A stretch of 15,693 bases of DNA from Caldithrix sp. RBG_13_44_9 (GTDB lineage: Bacteria; Calditrichota; Calditrichia; RBG-13-44-9), in contig MESS01000110.1 of the NCBI GenBank assembly GCA_001771055.1, positions 5,434-21,126 of the forward strand. Direction: 5' to 3'. Shown one piece after another: positions 1 through 6,740 of the stretch. The notes under the pieces are model-generated. The model was not told where the DNA came from. It made no database searches and was given only the letters and a program-made list of their open reading frames with translations. Numbering within the stretch: position 1 is the stretch's first letter; every line of letters starts with the position of its first letter. Made by a program: the position numbers and the translations under genes.

Positions 1-1
1 G

Positions 2-1000
2 CAGGAAAATATAATACTCCACCAGGAGGCAGAGAAAAAATACGAATTCGACAGCATGATTGGTCAGAGTAAAGCGATGCAGGAAGTTTTTCGGCTGATT
101 AAAAAGGTGATCCCTTCCGATACCACCGTTTTATTGATCGGTGATACTGGCACCGGCAAAGAATTAATTGCCCGGGCTATTCATTACAACGGTTCCCGGA
201 AAAATAAACTGTTCGTCGCCCAAAACTGTGCTGCTCTTCCTGATAGCTTGCTGGAAAGCGAACTATTCGGCCATAGCAAAGGTGCCTTTACCGGCGCCGC
301 CCGGGATAAGAAAGGTTTATTTGAGATTGCTGATGGCGGTACCATTTTTTTAGATGAAATTGCCGATACCTCAGCCGCTTTTCAACTGCGGATTTTACGG
401 GTGCTGCAGGAAGGCGAAATCCGGCCGCTGGGTTCGGAGCAGGATATTAAAGTGGATGTCCGGATTATCTCCGCTACCAATAAAGATCTGCAGAATTCCA
501 TCCAGAAAGGCTCTTTTCGCGAGGATCTCTACTACCGGTTGAATGTTTTCCCTATCCGGATTCCCCCGCTGCGGGACCGGCGGGAAGACATCCCATTACT
601 GGTGGATCATTTCATACAAGTATATCAGCAACGGCTGGGTAAAAAAATCAGGGGCATTCAGCGAGAAGCCCTGCAACTGCTATTGACGGCTCCCTTCCCC
701 GGAAATGTACGGGAACTGGAAAACGAGATCCAACGGGCCATCACCCTGGCAGATCCTGATACTTTCATCACCCCGGAATTGATTTCGGTTCATACTACCG
801 GCCAGAAGATGGACATTGCCTCCCTGCTGCCGGGCACGGGTAATCTTAAAGAAATGACTGAATCAATTGAAAAGCTTTTTATTACTGAAATCCTGGAAAA
901 AAACCAAGGCAATATTACCCATACCGCCAGGGAATTAGGATTAAGCCGGGTGGGACTGCAGAAAAAGATTCAGCGCTATAAGCTTCAGATCAAAAAATAA
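2..1000 (+). CDS. sigma-54-dependent transcriptional activator (enhancer-binding protein), 5' end outside window
   Basis: This is an AAA+ activator that remodels sigma-54 RNA polymerase at -24/-12 promoters. The frame stays open to the left edge. An ATG at 56 is internal, because the upstream residues read as the linker normally found before the AAA+ domain. Counting from that Met, Walker A is GDTGTGKE (29-36), the sigma-54 contact loop GAFTGA is at 76-81, Walker B is GGTIFLDEI (94-102), and the arginine-finger region FREDLYYRLNVF follows. A Fis-type helix-turn-helix lies at about 287-310 (NITHTARELGLSR). The N-terminal sensory domain (receiver, PAS, GAF or other) is outside the window, so the signal is unknown. 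It reads towards a control region with palindromes and a sigma-54-like promoter, and may act there (inference). The family assignment is very secure. Confidence 0.96.
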   Translation, partial: QENIILHQEAEKKYEFDSMIGQSKAMQEVFRLIKKVIPSDTTVLLIGDTGTGKELIARAIHYNGSRKNKLFVAQNCAALPDSLLESELFGHSKGAFTGAARDKKGLFEIADGGTIFLDEIADTSAAFQLRILRVLQEGEIRPLGSEQDIKVDVRIISATNKDLQNSIQKGSFREDLYYRLNVFPIRIPPLRDRREDIPLLVDHFIQVYQQRLGKKIRGIQREALQLLLTAPFPGNVRELENEIQRAITLADPDTFITPELISVHTTGQKMDIASLLPGTGNLKEMTESIEKLFITEILEKNQGNITHTARELGLSRVGLQKKIQRYKLQIKK

Positions 1001-1068
1001 CCCCGCTTAAAAACGGCGTTACCTACCAAATTCCTGACTCTCCAGGCAACTAAAATCAAATTCTATCA

Positions 1069-1093
1069 TAACTGCTAACTTAGTTAGCAGTTA
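1069..1093. repeat. perfect 25-base inverted repeat, candidate activator-binding site
   Basis: The 12-base arms TAACTGCTAACT and AGTTAGCAGTTA flank a single central T at 1081. The arms are only moderately GC-rich and no T-run follows on either strand, so a transcription terminator is unlikely. It sits 69 bases after the sigma-54 activator and about 155 bases before the start point predicted from the sigma-54-like element. That is the usual range for an enhancer site bound by a Fis-type helix-turn-helix dimer. The symmetry is seen directly; the role is inferred. Confidence 0.6.
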
Positions 1094-1172
1094 CACTGCA
1101 AAGCTGGTTATCAGAAAAAGATCTGGTGATCATCGGTGACCATTTATCCTCCTTGTTTAACTTATTAATATT

Positions 1173-1193
1173 TCTATATTTAACAAATATAGA
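1173..1193. repeat. perfect AT-rich inverted repeat upstream of the sigma-54-like element
   Basis: The arms TCTATATTT and AAATATAGA (9 bases each) flank a 3-base centre, AAC. It ends 17 bases before the sigma-54-like -24 element. It could be a second operator or a bendable AT-rich site between enhancer and promoter. AT-rich sequence forms such repeats by chance more often, so the function is uncertain. Confidence 0.4.
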
Positions 1194-1210
1194 CTTCAAC
1201 CTGCTGGCGA

Positions 1211-1227
1211 TTGGCACCAACTTTGAA
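1211..1227 (+). promoter_or_regulatory. candidate sigma-54 (-24/-12) promoter
   Basis: The 17-mer TTGGCACCAACTTTGAA matches the consensus YTGGCACGRNNNTTGCW except at two positions: C for G after the -24 block, and A for C in the -12 block. The -24 TGGCAC is perfect and the spacing is right, but the usually conserved -12 GC is GA. Transcription would start near 1238, giving a leader of about 220 bases before the lipoprotein ATG at 1460. A sigma-54 activator gene directly upstream makes the match more credible than chance, but it is not proven. Confidence 0.35.
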
Positions 1228-1459
1228 CTATGCTGCCTTGAAACGAATGAGGAAAAAGAAAATGGTTACTCAAATTTTAGGATTTATCTCACAGGTCCCG
1301 GACATTAGCCGGTTTGAATCCCTTGGTGCTATTCTCCCCTATCTGGCCAAAGGGTCGTTTTATCTTTTAATTTCCCGGCCTTTGAATTGGCTGGCATTGT
1401 TCCGGAATGATCCGATCAACTGCGTCATTAATAATTGTCATAAAGAAAGGAGAGTTGCC

Positions 1460-2764
1460 ATGAAAGGATTCTCGCTTTATTTCAGTCAAATCATGTTCTT
1501 AACCGCTTTACTGTTCATCCTGAATGGATGTTATACCACTTTTCAGAGTGCCAGACCTTATGATGACATCGATGAGGACAATTATACCAGCTCATATACT
1601 CCTGACGCTGATGAAATGTATTACCAGGGTGAAGAGGCACCTGAATATTCCGAAAGTCAGCTATCACTTCGTCCCTCGCGGTTGGTGGTGGAAGAAAATT
1701 ATTATGGCTATAACGATTACCTGCGAAAAGTGAAATACACCGTTTATGATTATGATCCCTGGTATGATCCATACTATTATTCAAGTGGGTATGACCGGTT
1801 TAGTTTTTATTTCCATATTGGTGTAAGTTATCCATATTACCATCATCGACCCTGGTTCTACCCGGTATATTATCAACCCCCGTATTACTGCTGGGAACCT
1901 TTCATAACCTGGTATGATCCCTGGTATTGGAATACCGGCTGGTATCCATATCCAGTCTATTATCCAATCTATGTGTATTATCCTTATCCGATTTATGATA
2001 ATCCTCATCATCCTACCGCCCCGGACCGGGAGTATAATAAACGGGATTGGGACAAAAGGCAGCCTGTCGATGGAAGGAGAATCGCCAGCCGTACCCCGTC
2101 CAACAGCCATCAGGATCCCGGTGCGGTTACTTCTAATCCCGGCCGGATTGTAAAACGTTCAAACACCGGATCTCAGAAAAGTAGACAAAACACCGGGAGT
2201 CAAAGTGGACGAACTGTCGTCCGGAAGTCTGATAATTCGGGCCGTGATTCGCGAATCGTAGAGAAAAAGGCCCCGCGGAATGATATTCGTTCGCAGAACA
2301 ATTCCTCCGGTGAAATTAAAGAGGTCAAAAACAGACAGATTACCCGGAGTAATCAGAAGCCGGCGGAAAAACAGATTGCTTCATCCAGCATCTCGCGGGA
2401 ATCTGAGATCTTCCGTTCTCCGGCAAAAAAACAGCCGGCCGAGAATAGTAACCGCTCAAACGAACGGGTAAAAAATGATAACCGGAACGTCGAACAAAAT
2501 TCCGGCAGGATCAACCGGCCGGAAACACGGACCGAAACTCGTCCAAAAGAAACGACCAATAACAATCAGTACCGGCCACAAACAACGGAGCAGCCAAGCG
2601 CGCCAAAATACACTGCTCCGGCCAAACCGGAATCACGCAGTTCTTACAGTTCTCCAGCTCCCAGCCGCAGCAATTCAAGTGAAATGCGCCCGCAAAAATC
2701 GGATGCAAATAAGAGCAACAACAGCGGACGTCAGAATTCATCAGCCGGACGGAAATCCCGTTAA
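1460..2764 (+). CDS. Tyr/Pro/Trp-rich lipoprotein with a long basic disordered tail
   Basis: No named family was recognised. The ATG at 1460 is chosen because AAGGAGAG precedes it and it opens a lipoprotein signal peptide with lipobox LNGC (Cys24), giving 434 residues. Residues about 25-80 are acidic. Residues 81-180 are aromatic: 32 Tyr, 7 Trp and 14 Pro in 100, with related units WYDPYY (101-106) and WYDPWYW (151-157). From about 185 to the end the chain is low-complexity, rich in Ser, Asn, Arg, Lys, Gln and Pro, and probably disordered and strongly basic. It should be exported and lipid-anchored; without an Asp at +2 (residue after Cys is Tyr), outer-membrane sorting is likely by E. coli rules. 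It lies 60 bases before a beta-barrel gene, probably in one transcript. An adhesive, cell-wall-binding or structural role is possible but unproven. Confidence 0.85.
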   Translation: MKGFSLYFSQIMFLTALLFILNGCYTTFQSARPYDDIDEDNYTSSYTPDADEMYYQGEEAPEYSESQLSLRPSRLVVEENYYGYNDYLRKVKYTVYDYDPWYDPYYYSSGYDRFSFYFHIGVSYPYYHHRPWFYPVYYQPPYYCWEPFITWYDPWYWNTGWYPYPVYYPIYVYYPYPIYDNPHHPTAPDREYNKRDWDKRQPVDGRRIASRTPSNSHQDPGAVTSNPGRIVKRSNTGSQKSRQNTGSQSGRTVVRKSDNSGRDSRIVEKKAPRNDIRSQNNSSGEIKEVKNRQITRSNQKPAEKQIASSSISRESEIFRSPAKKQPAENSNRSNERVKNDNRNVEQNSGRINRPETRTETRPKETTNNNQYRPQTTEQPSAPKYTAPAKPESRSSYSSPAPSRSNSSEMRPQKSDANKSNNSGRQNSSAGRKSR

Positions 2765-2824
2765 GAAAAGCAGATGAAAATGAAGGCAGTTTTAACCATA
2801 AAAACGAGTGAAAGAGAAATTAAA

Positions 2825-4201
2825 ATGAAAAAGTATCTGCCGGTAATCGGGATCATACTGCTGTTCATCTCCTTCGCACCTTCTCAGAGTGCCAGTGATG
2901 CCATTCACATCAGGCAGGATGAAATTGGGTTTGGTGCCAGGGATATCGCCATGGGAGGGAACGGAGTGGTTTCATCAGCCGATTATTCAGCCATTTACTG
3001 GAATCCAGCCGGACTGGCTTCCCTCAAGAAAACGCAGGTGAGCGCTGAATTTTCGCACCTTCGATTCGACAACAGCGCCATCTTTGCCGGAAATTTATAC
3101 CAGATGCAGTCTAGTTACACCCGCTTCCGGAATTTCGGGATTGCTATACCGCTCCCAGCCACCCGCGGCAGTCTGGTCTTTGGTCTGGGATACAATTTCG
3201 TGAAGGATTTTGACGACTATCTTTATTTTGAGGGATTCAACACCCGGAGCAATGGAATCGAATTCGAGCTGGAAGATGATAACGGGAATTACGATTGGTA
3301 CAACTTTGACCAGGATGTGCAGCAGACCGAGGAGGTAACGGCCGAAGGCGGTTTGCATCAGTGGTCTTTTGCCGGCGCCATTGCTCTTTCTCCTTCTTTC
3401 GATGTCGGAGCGACCCTCAATTTCTGGAGCGGCCGGGAAGAATATCAGCTCAATTTCTATCAGGAGGATTCAGAAAATTTATATAATGTCTATCCCGGCG
3501 ATTTCCACAGCTATTCCCTGAACCACGGCCTTATCACAAACTACCAGGCTTATAGCCTGAAACTTGGAAGCATGTTTCAATTGAACCGTTCTGCCCGCCT
3601 GGGTCTGGCGGTAGAACTTCCCACCACCTTCCGGGTAACTGAAGATTATACATCCTCCGATGAACTGGTATTTGACGATGGTTATGTGGACGCTCTGGAA
3701 TATGAACCCAGCAGCTGGGAGTATCAGGTAAAAACCCCATTCCGGTTCGATGCCGGGATCGGCCTGGATCTTGAAAATATTCAGTTAACCGCCGGTCTTA
3801 CTTATCATGACTGGAGACAAACCCGTTTTGAAAAACCAGACGACCTGCCTTATGATGCCGATTACCAGGAATTGCTGGATGAAAACCAGAGCCTGCAGAG
3901 AGATTATCGCGAAACCATCAATTATCATCTGGGAGGCGAGATCGGTTTTCCCAACACCAACTTCTTTTTGCGGGGCGGTTATGCCTACTATCCTTCACCA
4001 TTGAAAGATGCAGACTATGACCGCGACAAGCAGGTATACAGCGGCGGCATTGGATTGAGAATCGCTTATGGCACCTATCTTGATCTCACTTACCGCTACA
4101 GTTCCTGGAGCAGAGAAAGCGAGGACGTTTACACTCCGGGGGGAACTTTAGAAGAGATTACCGAGAACAGAATATTTTTAGGATTCAGGTATAATTTTTA
4201 A
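2825..4201 (+). CDS. outer-membrane beta-barrel protein, FadL/OmpP1 or PorV-like
   Basis: The ATG at 2825 starts a signal peptide (MKKYLPVIGIILLFISF, cleavage probably after the SQSA region), giving 458 residues. An in-frame ATG at 2774 would add 17 charged residues before it and is less likely. The N-terminus of the mature chain has the family pattern GARDIAMGGNGVVSSADYSA followed by IYWNPAGLA, typical of FadL/OmpP1/PorV-like barrels. The body alternates aromatic beta-strand segments with Asp/Glu/Tyr-rich loops, and the chain ends in FLGFRYNF with the C-terminal Phe of a beta-signal. Members of this superfamily move hydrophobic compounds or serve in type IX secretion; the substrate here cannot be told. 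It follows the lipoprotein by 60 bases and ends at a strong terminator. Confidence 0.88.
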   Translation: MKKYLPVIGIILLFISFAPSQSASDAIHIRQDEIGFGARDIAMGGNGVVSSADYSAIYWNPAGLASLKKTQVSAEFSHLRFDNSAIFAGNLYQMQSSYTRFRNFGIAIPLPATRGSLVFGLGYNFVKDFDDYLYFEGFNTRSNGIEFELEDDNGNYDWYNFDQDVQQTEEVTAEGGLHQWSFAGAIALSPSFDVGATLNFWSGREEYQLNFYQEDSENLYNVYPGDFHSYSLNHGLITNYQAYSLKLGSMFQLNRSARLGLAVELPTTFRVTEDYTSSDELVFDDGYVDALEYEPSSWEYQVKTPFRFDAGIGLDLENIQLTAGLTYHDWRQTRFEKPDDLPYDADYQELLDENQSLQRDYRETINYHLGGEIGFPNTNFFLRGGYAYYPSPLKDADYDRDKQVYSGGIGLRIAYGTYLDLTYRYSSWSRESEDVYTPGGTLEEITENRIFLGFRYNF

Positions 4202-4228
4202 AATCGAGGGAGATCCAATCAGCAATTC

Positions 4229-4254
4229 AGCCGGCCATTATGGCCGGCTTTTTT
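4229..4254 (+). terminator. Rho-independent terminator of the lipoprotein/barrel transcript
   Basis: A perfect 9-base-pair stem, AGCCGGCCA / TGGCCGGCT, with a 3-base loop TTA is followed directly by a run of six T. It lies 28 bases after the barrel gene stop codon. Confidence 0.93.
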
Positions 4255-4319
4255 ATTTCCTGTTACTGCCCATCATTAATTTTATTAGCCTAGGCTGGCA
4301 AATCATCCTAAATTACTAT

Positions 4320-4622
4320 ATGAACTTAAGGATATACATTCCCAAAGATGAGATCATAGAGTTTTGCCGAAAGTGGAAAATCAAGGAATTAGCTATCTTT
4401 GGATCTGCGCTTGGGAAAAACTTCGGGCCAGAAAGCGATGTGGATGTGTTGGTAGTATTTCAGGATGACGCCAAGTGGAACTTATTCGATCACATGAAGG
4501 CTGAAGAGGAGTTGAAAGAGATATTCGGGCGGGAAGTAGATCTGGTAGAAAAAAAGGCTATAAAGAATCCTTTCCGCCGGCATCACATATTGAGCAACCA
4601 CGAGGTGATCTATGCGACCTGA
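4320..4622 (+). CDS. mntA: MntA-like nucleotidyltransferase antitoxin (MNT domain)
   Basis: This is a small 100-residue minimal nucleotidyltransferase. The family signature G-S-x10-D-x-D is intact (Gly28-Ser29, Asp40, Asp42), and a third acidic residue is present in REVDLV (Asp74), so it should be catalytically active. In the characterised MntA/HepT systems this protein adds AMP units to a tyrosine of the HEPN toxin and silences it. The gene overlaps the following HEPN gene by 11 bases, as expected for a co-translated pair. No good ribosome site precedes the ATG at 4320 and no other start lies nearby, so initiation may be weak or leaderless. The strong terminator upstream separates it from the barrel gene. 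Confidence 0.9.
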   Translation: MNLRIYIPKDEIIEFCRKWKIKELAIFGSALGKNFGPESDVDVLVVFQDDAKWNLFDHMKAEEELKEIFGREVDLVEKKAIKNPFRRHHILSNHEVIYAT

Positions 4623-4989
4623 AGAACGCGATCCGGCATTTCTCTGGGACATGATCCAGGCGGCGAGGGCGATCGTGGAATTCACAGATAATGTCACACT
4701 GGAAAAATTTCTGGCAGTTGGCAGGGACAGGGAGATGACACGGTTGGCGGTGGAGCGAGGGCTAGAGATTCTGGGAGAGGCAGCACGCCGAGTCAGCTCA
4801 CCTTTTCGTGACCGGCATCCTGAGATTCACTGGAAGGAAATTATCGGTTTGCGAAATGTCCTCAGCCATCAATACGACATGGTCAACTACCAGGAGATTT
4901 ATGGAATAGTCCGCGAACAAATCCCGGAACTTATCACCCAATTGGAACCACTGGTACCCCCGCCTCCACAGATAGATGATGAAATATGA
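4612..4989 (+). CDS. hepT: HepT-like HEPN toxin (DUF86 family RNase)
   Basis: This 125-residue all-helical HEPN protein is the toxin partner of the preceding MNT gene. The catalytic and modification motif R-x4-H-x-Y is present as RNVLSHQY (Arg81, His86, Tyr88). In characterised systems Arg and His form the RNA-cleaving site and the Tyr is the residue AMPylated by the antitoxin. The segment ERGLEILGEAARRV before it is typical of the family. The ATG lies inside the last codons of the antitoxin (11-base overlap), which implies translational coupling. The tail after about residue 113 is proline-rich and acidic. Activity as a toxin is inferred from the family. Confidence 0.9.
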   Translation: MRPEERDPAFLWDMIQAARAIVEFTDNVTLEKFLAVGRDREMTRLAVERGLEILGEAARRVSSPFRDRHPEIHWKEIIGLRNVLSHQYDMVNYQEIYGIVREQIPELITQLEPLVPPPPQIDDEI

Positions 4990-5094
4990 ATAAAATATTA
5001 AAAAGTAATGATGATAAAATTTGTTCGTTTATCAAACTAGGGCAATGCATTCGCTAAATTACATCGATAAGATTTTTAATGACCAGCTAAAAAG

Positions 5095-5138
5095 AAATAC
5101 ACCTGATGTATTTTTCACCTCAGGTTAGAGTATCAGGT
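5095..5138. repeat. nested inverted repeats upstream of the LiaF-like gene
   Basis: The 194-206-base gap before the LiaF-like gene holds a hairpin AAATACA-CCTGA-TGTATTT (5095-5113) followed by two further T, which could weakly terminate the toxin transcript. An outer inverted repeat, ACCTGAT (5101-5107) and ATCAGGT (5132-5138), encloses the small palindrome ACCTCAGGT (5117-5125). These three ACCT/AGGT elements, 57 bases before the start codon, could be operator half-sites. The symmetry is seen; the role is inference. Confidence 0.35.
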
Positions 5139-5194
5139 AATGCCGGGTGATATGCTGATCTCGAATCAAACACACTTATAGTAGGAGAGCTAAG

Positions 5195-5806
5195 ATGTCT
5201 TCCAGAGGATCCAGAAATTTATTTTGGGGAATTTTCCTGATTGTCCTGGGGTTGCTTTTTTTACTCCATAACTTCGACTACCTCGATTTCGGCGATATGG
5301 TCCGGAGATACTGGCCGCTGATCCTCATCTACCTGGGATTGCAGGCCCTGATCAGCTCAAGAAAGTCATTCGATACAAAAAAAAACAGCAATGAATCGAG
5401 ACTGAGCGGTGACCGGCCAGATCAAAGTTTTTCAATAGCAGGCGGAGAAAATGTGAGTAATGTTTTCGGGGATGTCAGAATCAGATTTGATAATCAAACC
5501 ATCCGCCAGTTTTCCAGCAGTAATGTATTTGGCGATGTTGACCTGGATTTCAGCCGCGCCATTTTCCAGCAAAATTCCAGTATCCGGGCCAATGGGGTAT
5601 TTGGTGAGCTGACCATCCGCCTGCCCCAGAATCTGGCAGTTGAAGTGAAGGCCAACTATATAGCCGGTGAAAGTTATATTTTCGACAATCACCAAAGCGG
5701 CCTTTTCAAAAATATCAGTTATACCTTACCATCCAGCGGTGCCGATCCTAAAGTGATAAGAATTGAGGCAACCATCGTGTTCGGTGAAATTAAAATTTTC
5801 GCCTGA
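5195..5806 (+). CDS. LiaF-like membrane protein (LiaI/LiaF transmembrane region plus C-terminal beta domain)
   Basis: This 203-residue protein begins with two hydrophobic segments (about 9-26 and 38-54), then a polar linker, then a beta-rich domain resembling the LiaF/DUF2154 'cell wall-active antibiotics response' domain. The motif VFG[DE] recurs four times, at 90-93, 111-114, 135-138 and 195-198, suggesting a repeating strand or beta-helix-like fold. AGGAGAG stands 7 bases before the ATG, so the start is secure. In Firmicutes LiaF tunes an envelope-stress two-component system; in other phyla such proteins occur beside ABC transporters, as here, and the function is not established. It is followed after 34 bases by an ABC ATPase and permease, probably in one operon. 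Confidence 0.82.
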   Translation: MSSRGSRNLFWGIFLIVLGLLFLLHNFDYLDFGDMVRRYWPLILIYLGLQALISSRKSFDTKKNSNESRLSGDRPDQSFSIAGGENVSNVFGDVRIRFDNQTIRQFSSSNVFGDVDLDFSRAIFQQNSSIRANGVFGELTIRLPQNLAVEVKANYIAGESYIFDNHQSGLFKNISYTLPSSGADPKVIRIEATIVFGEIKIFA

Positions 5807-5840
5807 AATATCCCTCAGAAAAACACCAGGCCTTCCATCG

Positions 5841-6740
5841 ATGAGTGAAAACATTCCGGTTATACAAGTCGAACAACTGACAAAATATTACGGCAAGTCA
5901 GCGGGAATTGACCGGATTAATTTTGAAGTGAACCGTGGGGAAATTTTTGGGTTTCTGGGACCCAATGGAGCCGGGAAAACCACTACTATCCGGTTATTAC
6001 TTGACCTGTTACGTCCTTCTTCCGGAAAGATTATTATTTTCCAAAAACCGCTTCAGCAGAACTCACTGGAAATTCGCCGGCGCTGCGGTTATCTGCCGGG
6101 TGATTTTTCAGTGGTTGGCAATATGACTGGCGAAGAATTTCTCGGTTTTTCTGGTAAGATTCGCGGTCAAAATAAAATCGGCCATGATATGCTGATTACA
6201 AAACTATCCCTGCAGGGAGAACTTTCCCGGAAAATCAAGCACCTTTCCCAGGGCACCAGGCAGAAAATCGGGATCATTCAGGCCTTTTCCCATCAACCGG
6301 AACTGGTGATTCTGGATGAACCCACCATCGGTTTAGATCCTTTAGTAAAGGAAGAATTTTATAACTTTTTGCAGGAATACCGGCAGCAAGGGAATACCAT
6401 TTTTTTGTCTTCCCATAACCTGACGGAAGTGGAGCGGATCTGTGACCGGGTGGCCATTATCCGGAAAGGAAAGTTAGTCGCTTCAGAGAGCTTGGAAAAT
6501 CTCAAGAAAAACCGCTACCGCCGGTTATCCCTCACATTGAAGCAGGCAGTAGATCAGCTCAGCCTGCCGGGAGCGCAGTTGATCTCTCAAAAAGACCTGC
6601 ATTATGAGCTGCTGGTGAAAGGAGAGATTTTGCCCTTGCTGCGGGAATTGGGAAATTTACCGCTGGAGGATTTTACCTTTCCGGAGCCCAGTCTGGAGGA
6701 AATTTTTCTGTATTATTACCGGGAAAACCAGAATGATTAG
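5841..6740 (+). CDS. ABC transporter ATP-binding protein (ABC-2 type exporter)
   Basis: This 299-residue nucleotide-binding subunit has Walker A GPNGAGKTT (40-48), an ABC signature in the exporter form LSQGTRQK (135-142), Walker B LVILDEP with catalytic Glu160, and the switch histidine in SSHNL (His192). The 80-residue C-terminal extension ending in PSLEEIFLYYY is typical of ABC-2 ATPases. The ATG at 5841 is preferred; a TTG at 5763 in the same frame would overlap the upstream gene by 44 bases and add a non-conserved stretch. The ribosome site is weak (CCAGG), so translation may be coupled to the gene before. It overlaps the permease by 8 bases. The substrate is not evident; drug, lipid or envelope-stress export are options. 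Confidence 0.93.
   Translation: MSENIPVIQVEQLTKYYGKSAGIDRINFEVNRGEIFGFLGPNGAGKTTTIRLLLDLLRPSSGKIIIFQKPLQQNSLEIRRRCGYLPGDFSVVGNMTGEEFLGFSGKIRGQNKIGHDMLITKLSLQGELSRKIKHLSQGTRQKIGIIQAFSHQPELVILDEPTIGLDPLVKEEFYNFLQEYRQQGNTIFLSSHNLTEVERICDRVAIIRKGKLVASESLENLKKNRYRRLSLTLKQAVDQLSLPGAQLISQKDLHYELLVKGEILPLLRELGNLPLEDFTFPEPSLEEIFLYYYRENQND

Larger units (their letters stand above)
1001..1459. promoter_or_regulatory. 459-base non-coding control region upstream of the Tyr-rich lipoprotein
   Basis: No convincing gene lies here. A weak open frame continues upstream from the lipoprotein to a TTG at 1211, but it lacks a ribosome binding site and would place about 83 residues before a clear lipoprotein signal peptide. 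The stretch holds a perfect 25-base inverted repeat (1069-1093), a perfect AT-rich inverted repeat (1173-1193) and a sigma-54-like element (1211-1227). It ends with the Shine-Dalgarno site AAGGAGAG at about 1448-1454 before the ATG at 1460. Function in regulation is inferred from position and symmetry. Confidence 0.55.

Noticed and set aside
1069..1093. Palindrome read as a terminator of the sigma-54 activator gene
   Set aside because: The stem is not GC-rich, the loop would be only one base, and no T-run follows on either strand. An operator fits better.
1126..1308. 60-residue open frame before the lipoprotein gene
   Set aside because: No ribosome site or recognisable motif; it lies across the likely control region and overlaps the promoter-like element.
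1211..1459. N-terminal extension of the lipoprotein from a TTG at 1211
   Set aside because: No ribosome site, residues lack any pattern, and it would bury the lipoprotein signal peptide. The ATG at 1460 has AAGGAGAG before it.
1515..2110. Minus-strand open frames opposite the Tyr-rich segment
   Set aside because: They arise from the biased TAT/TAC/CCA codon content of the plus-strand gene; no ribosome sites or motifs.
2774..2824. Upstream ATG start for the barrel protein
   Set aside because: It would add 17 charged residues before a clear signal peptide beginning at 2825.
5763..5840. TTG start of the ABC ATPase overlapping the LiaF-like gene
   Set aside because: It adds 26 residues not typical of the family; the ATG at 5841 gives a standard N-terminus.
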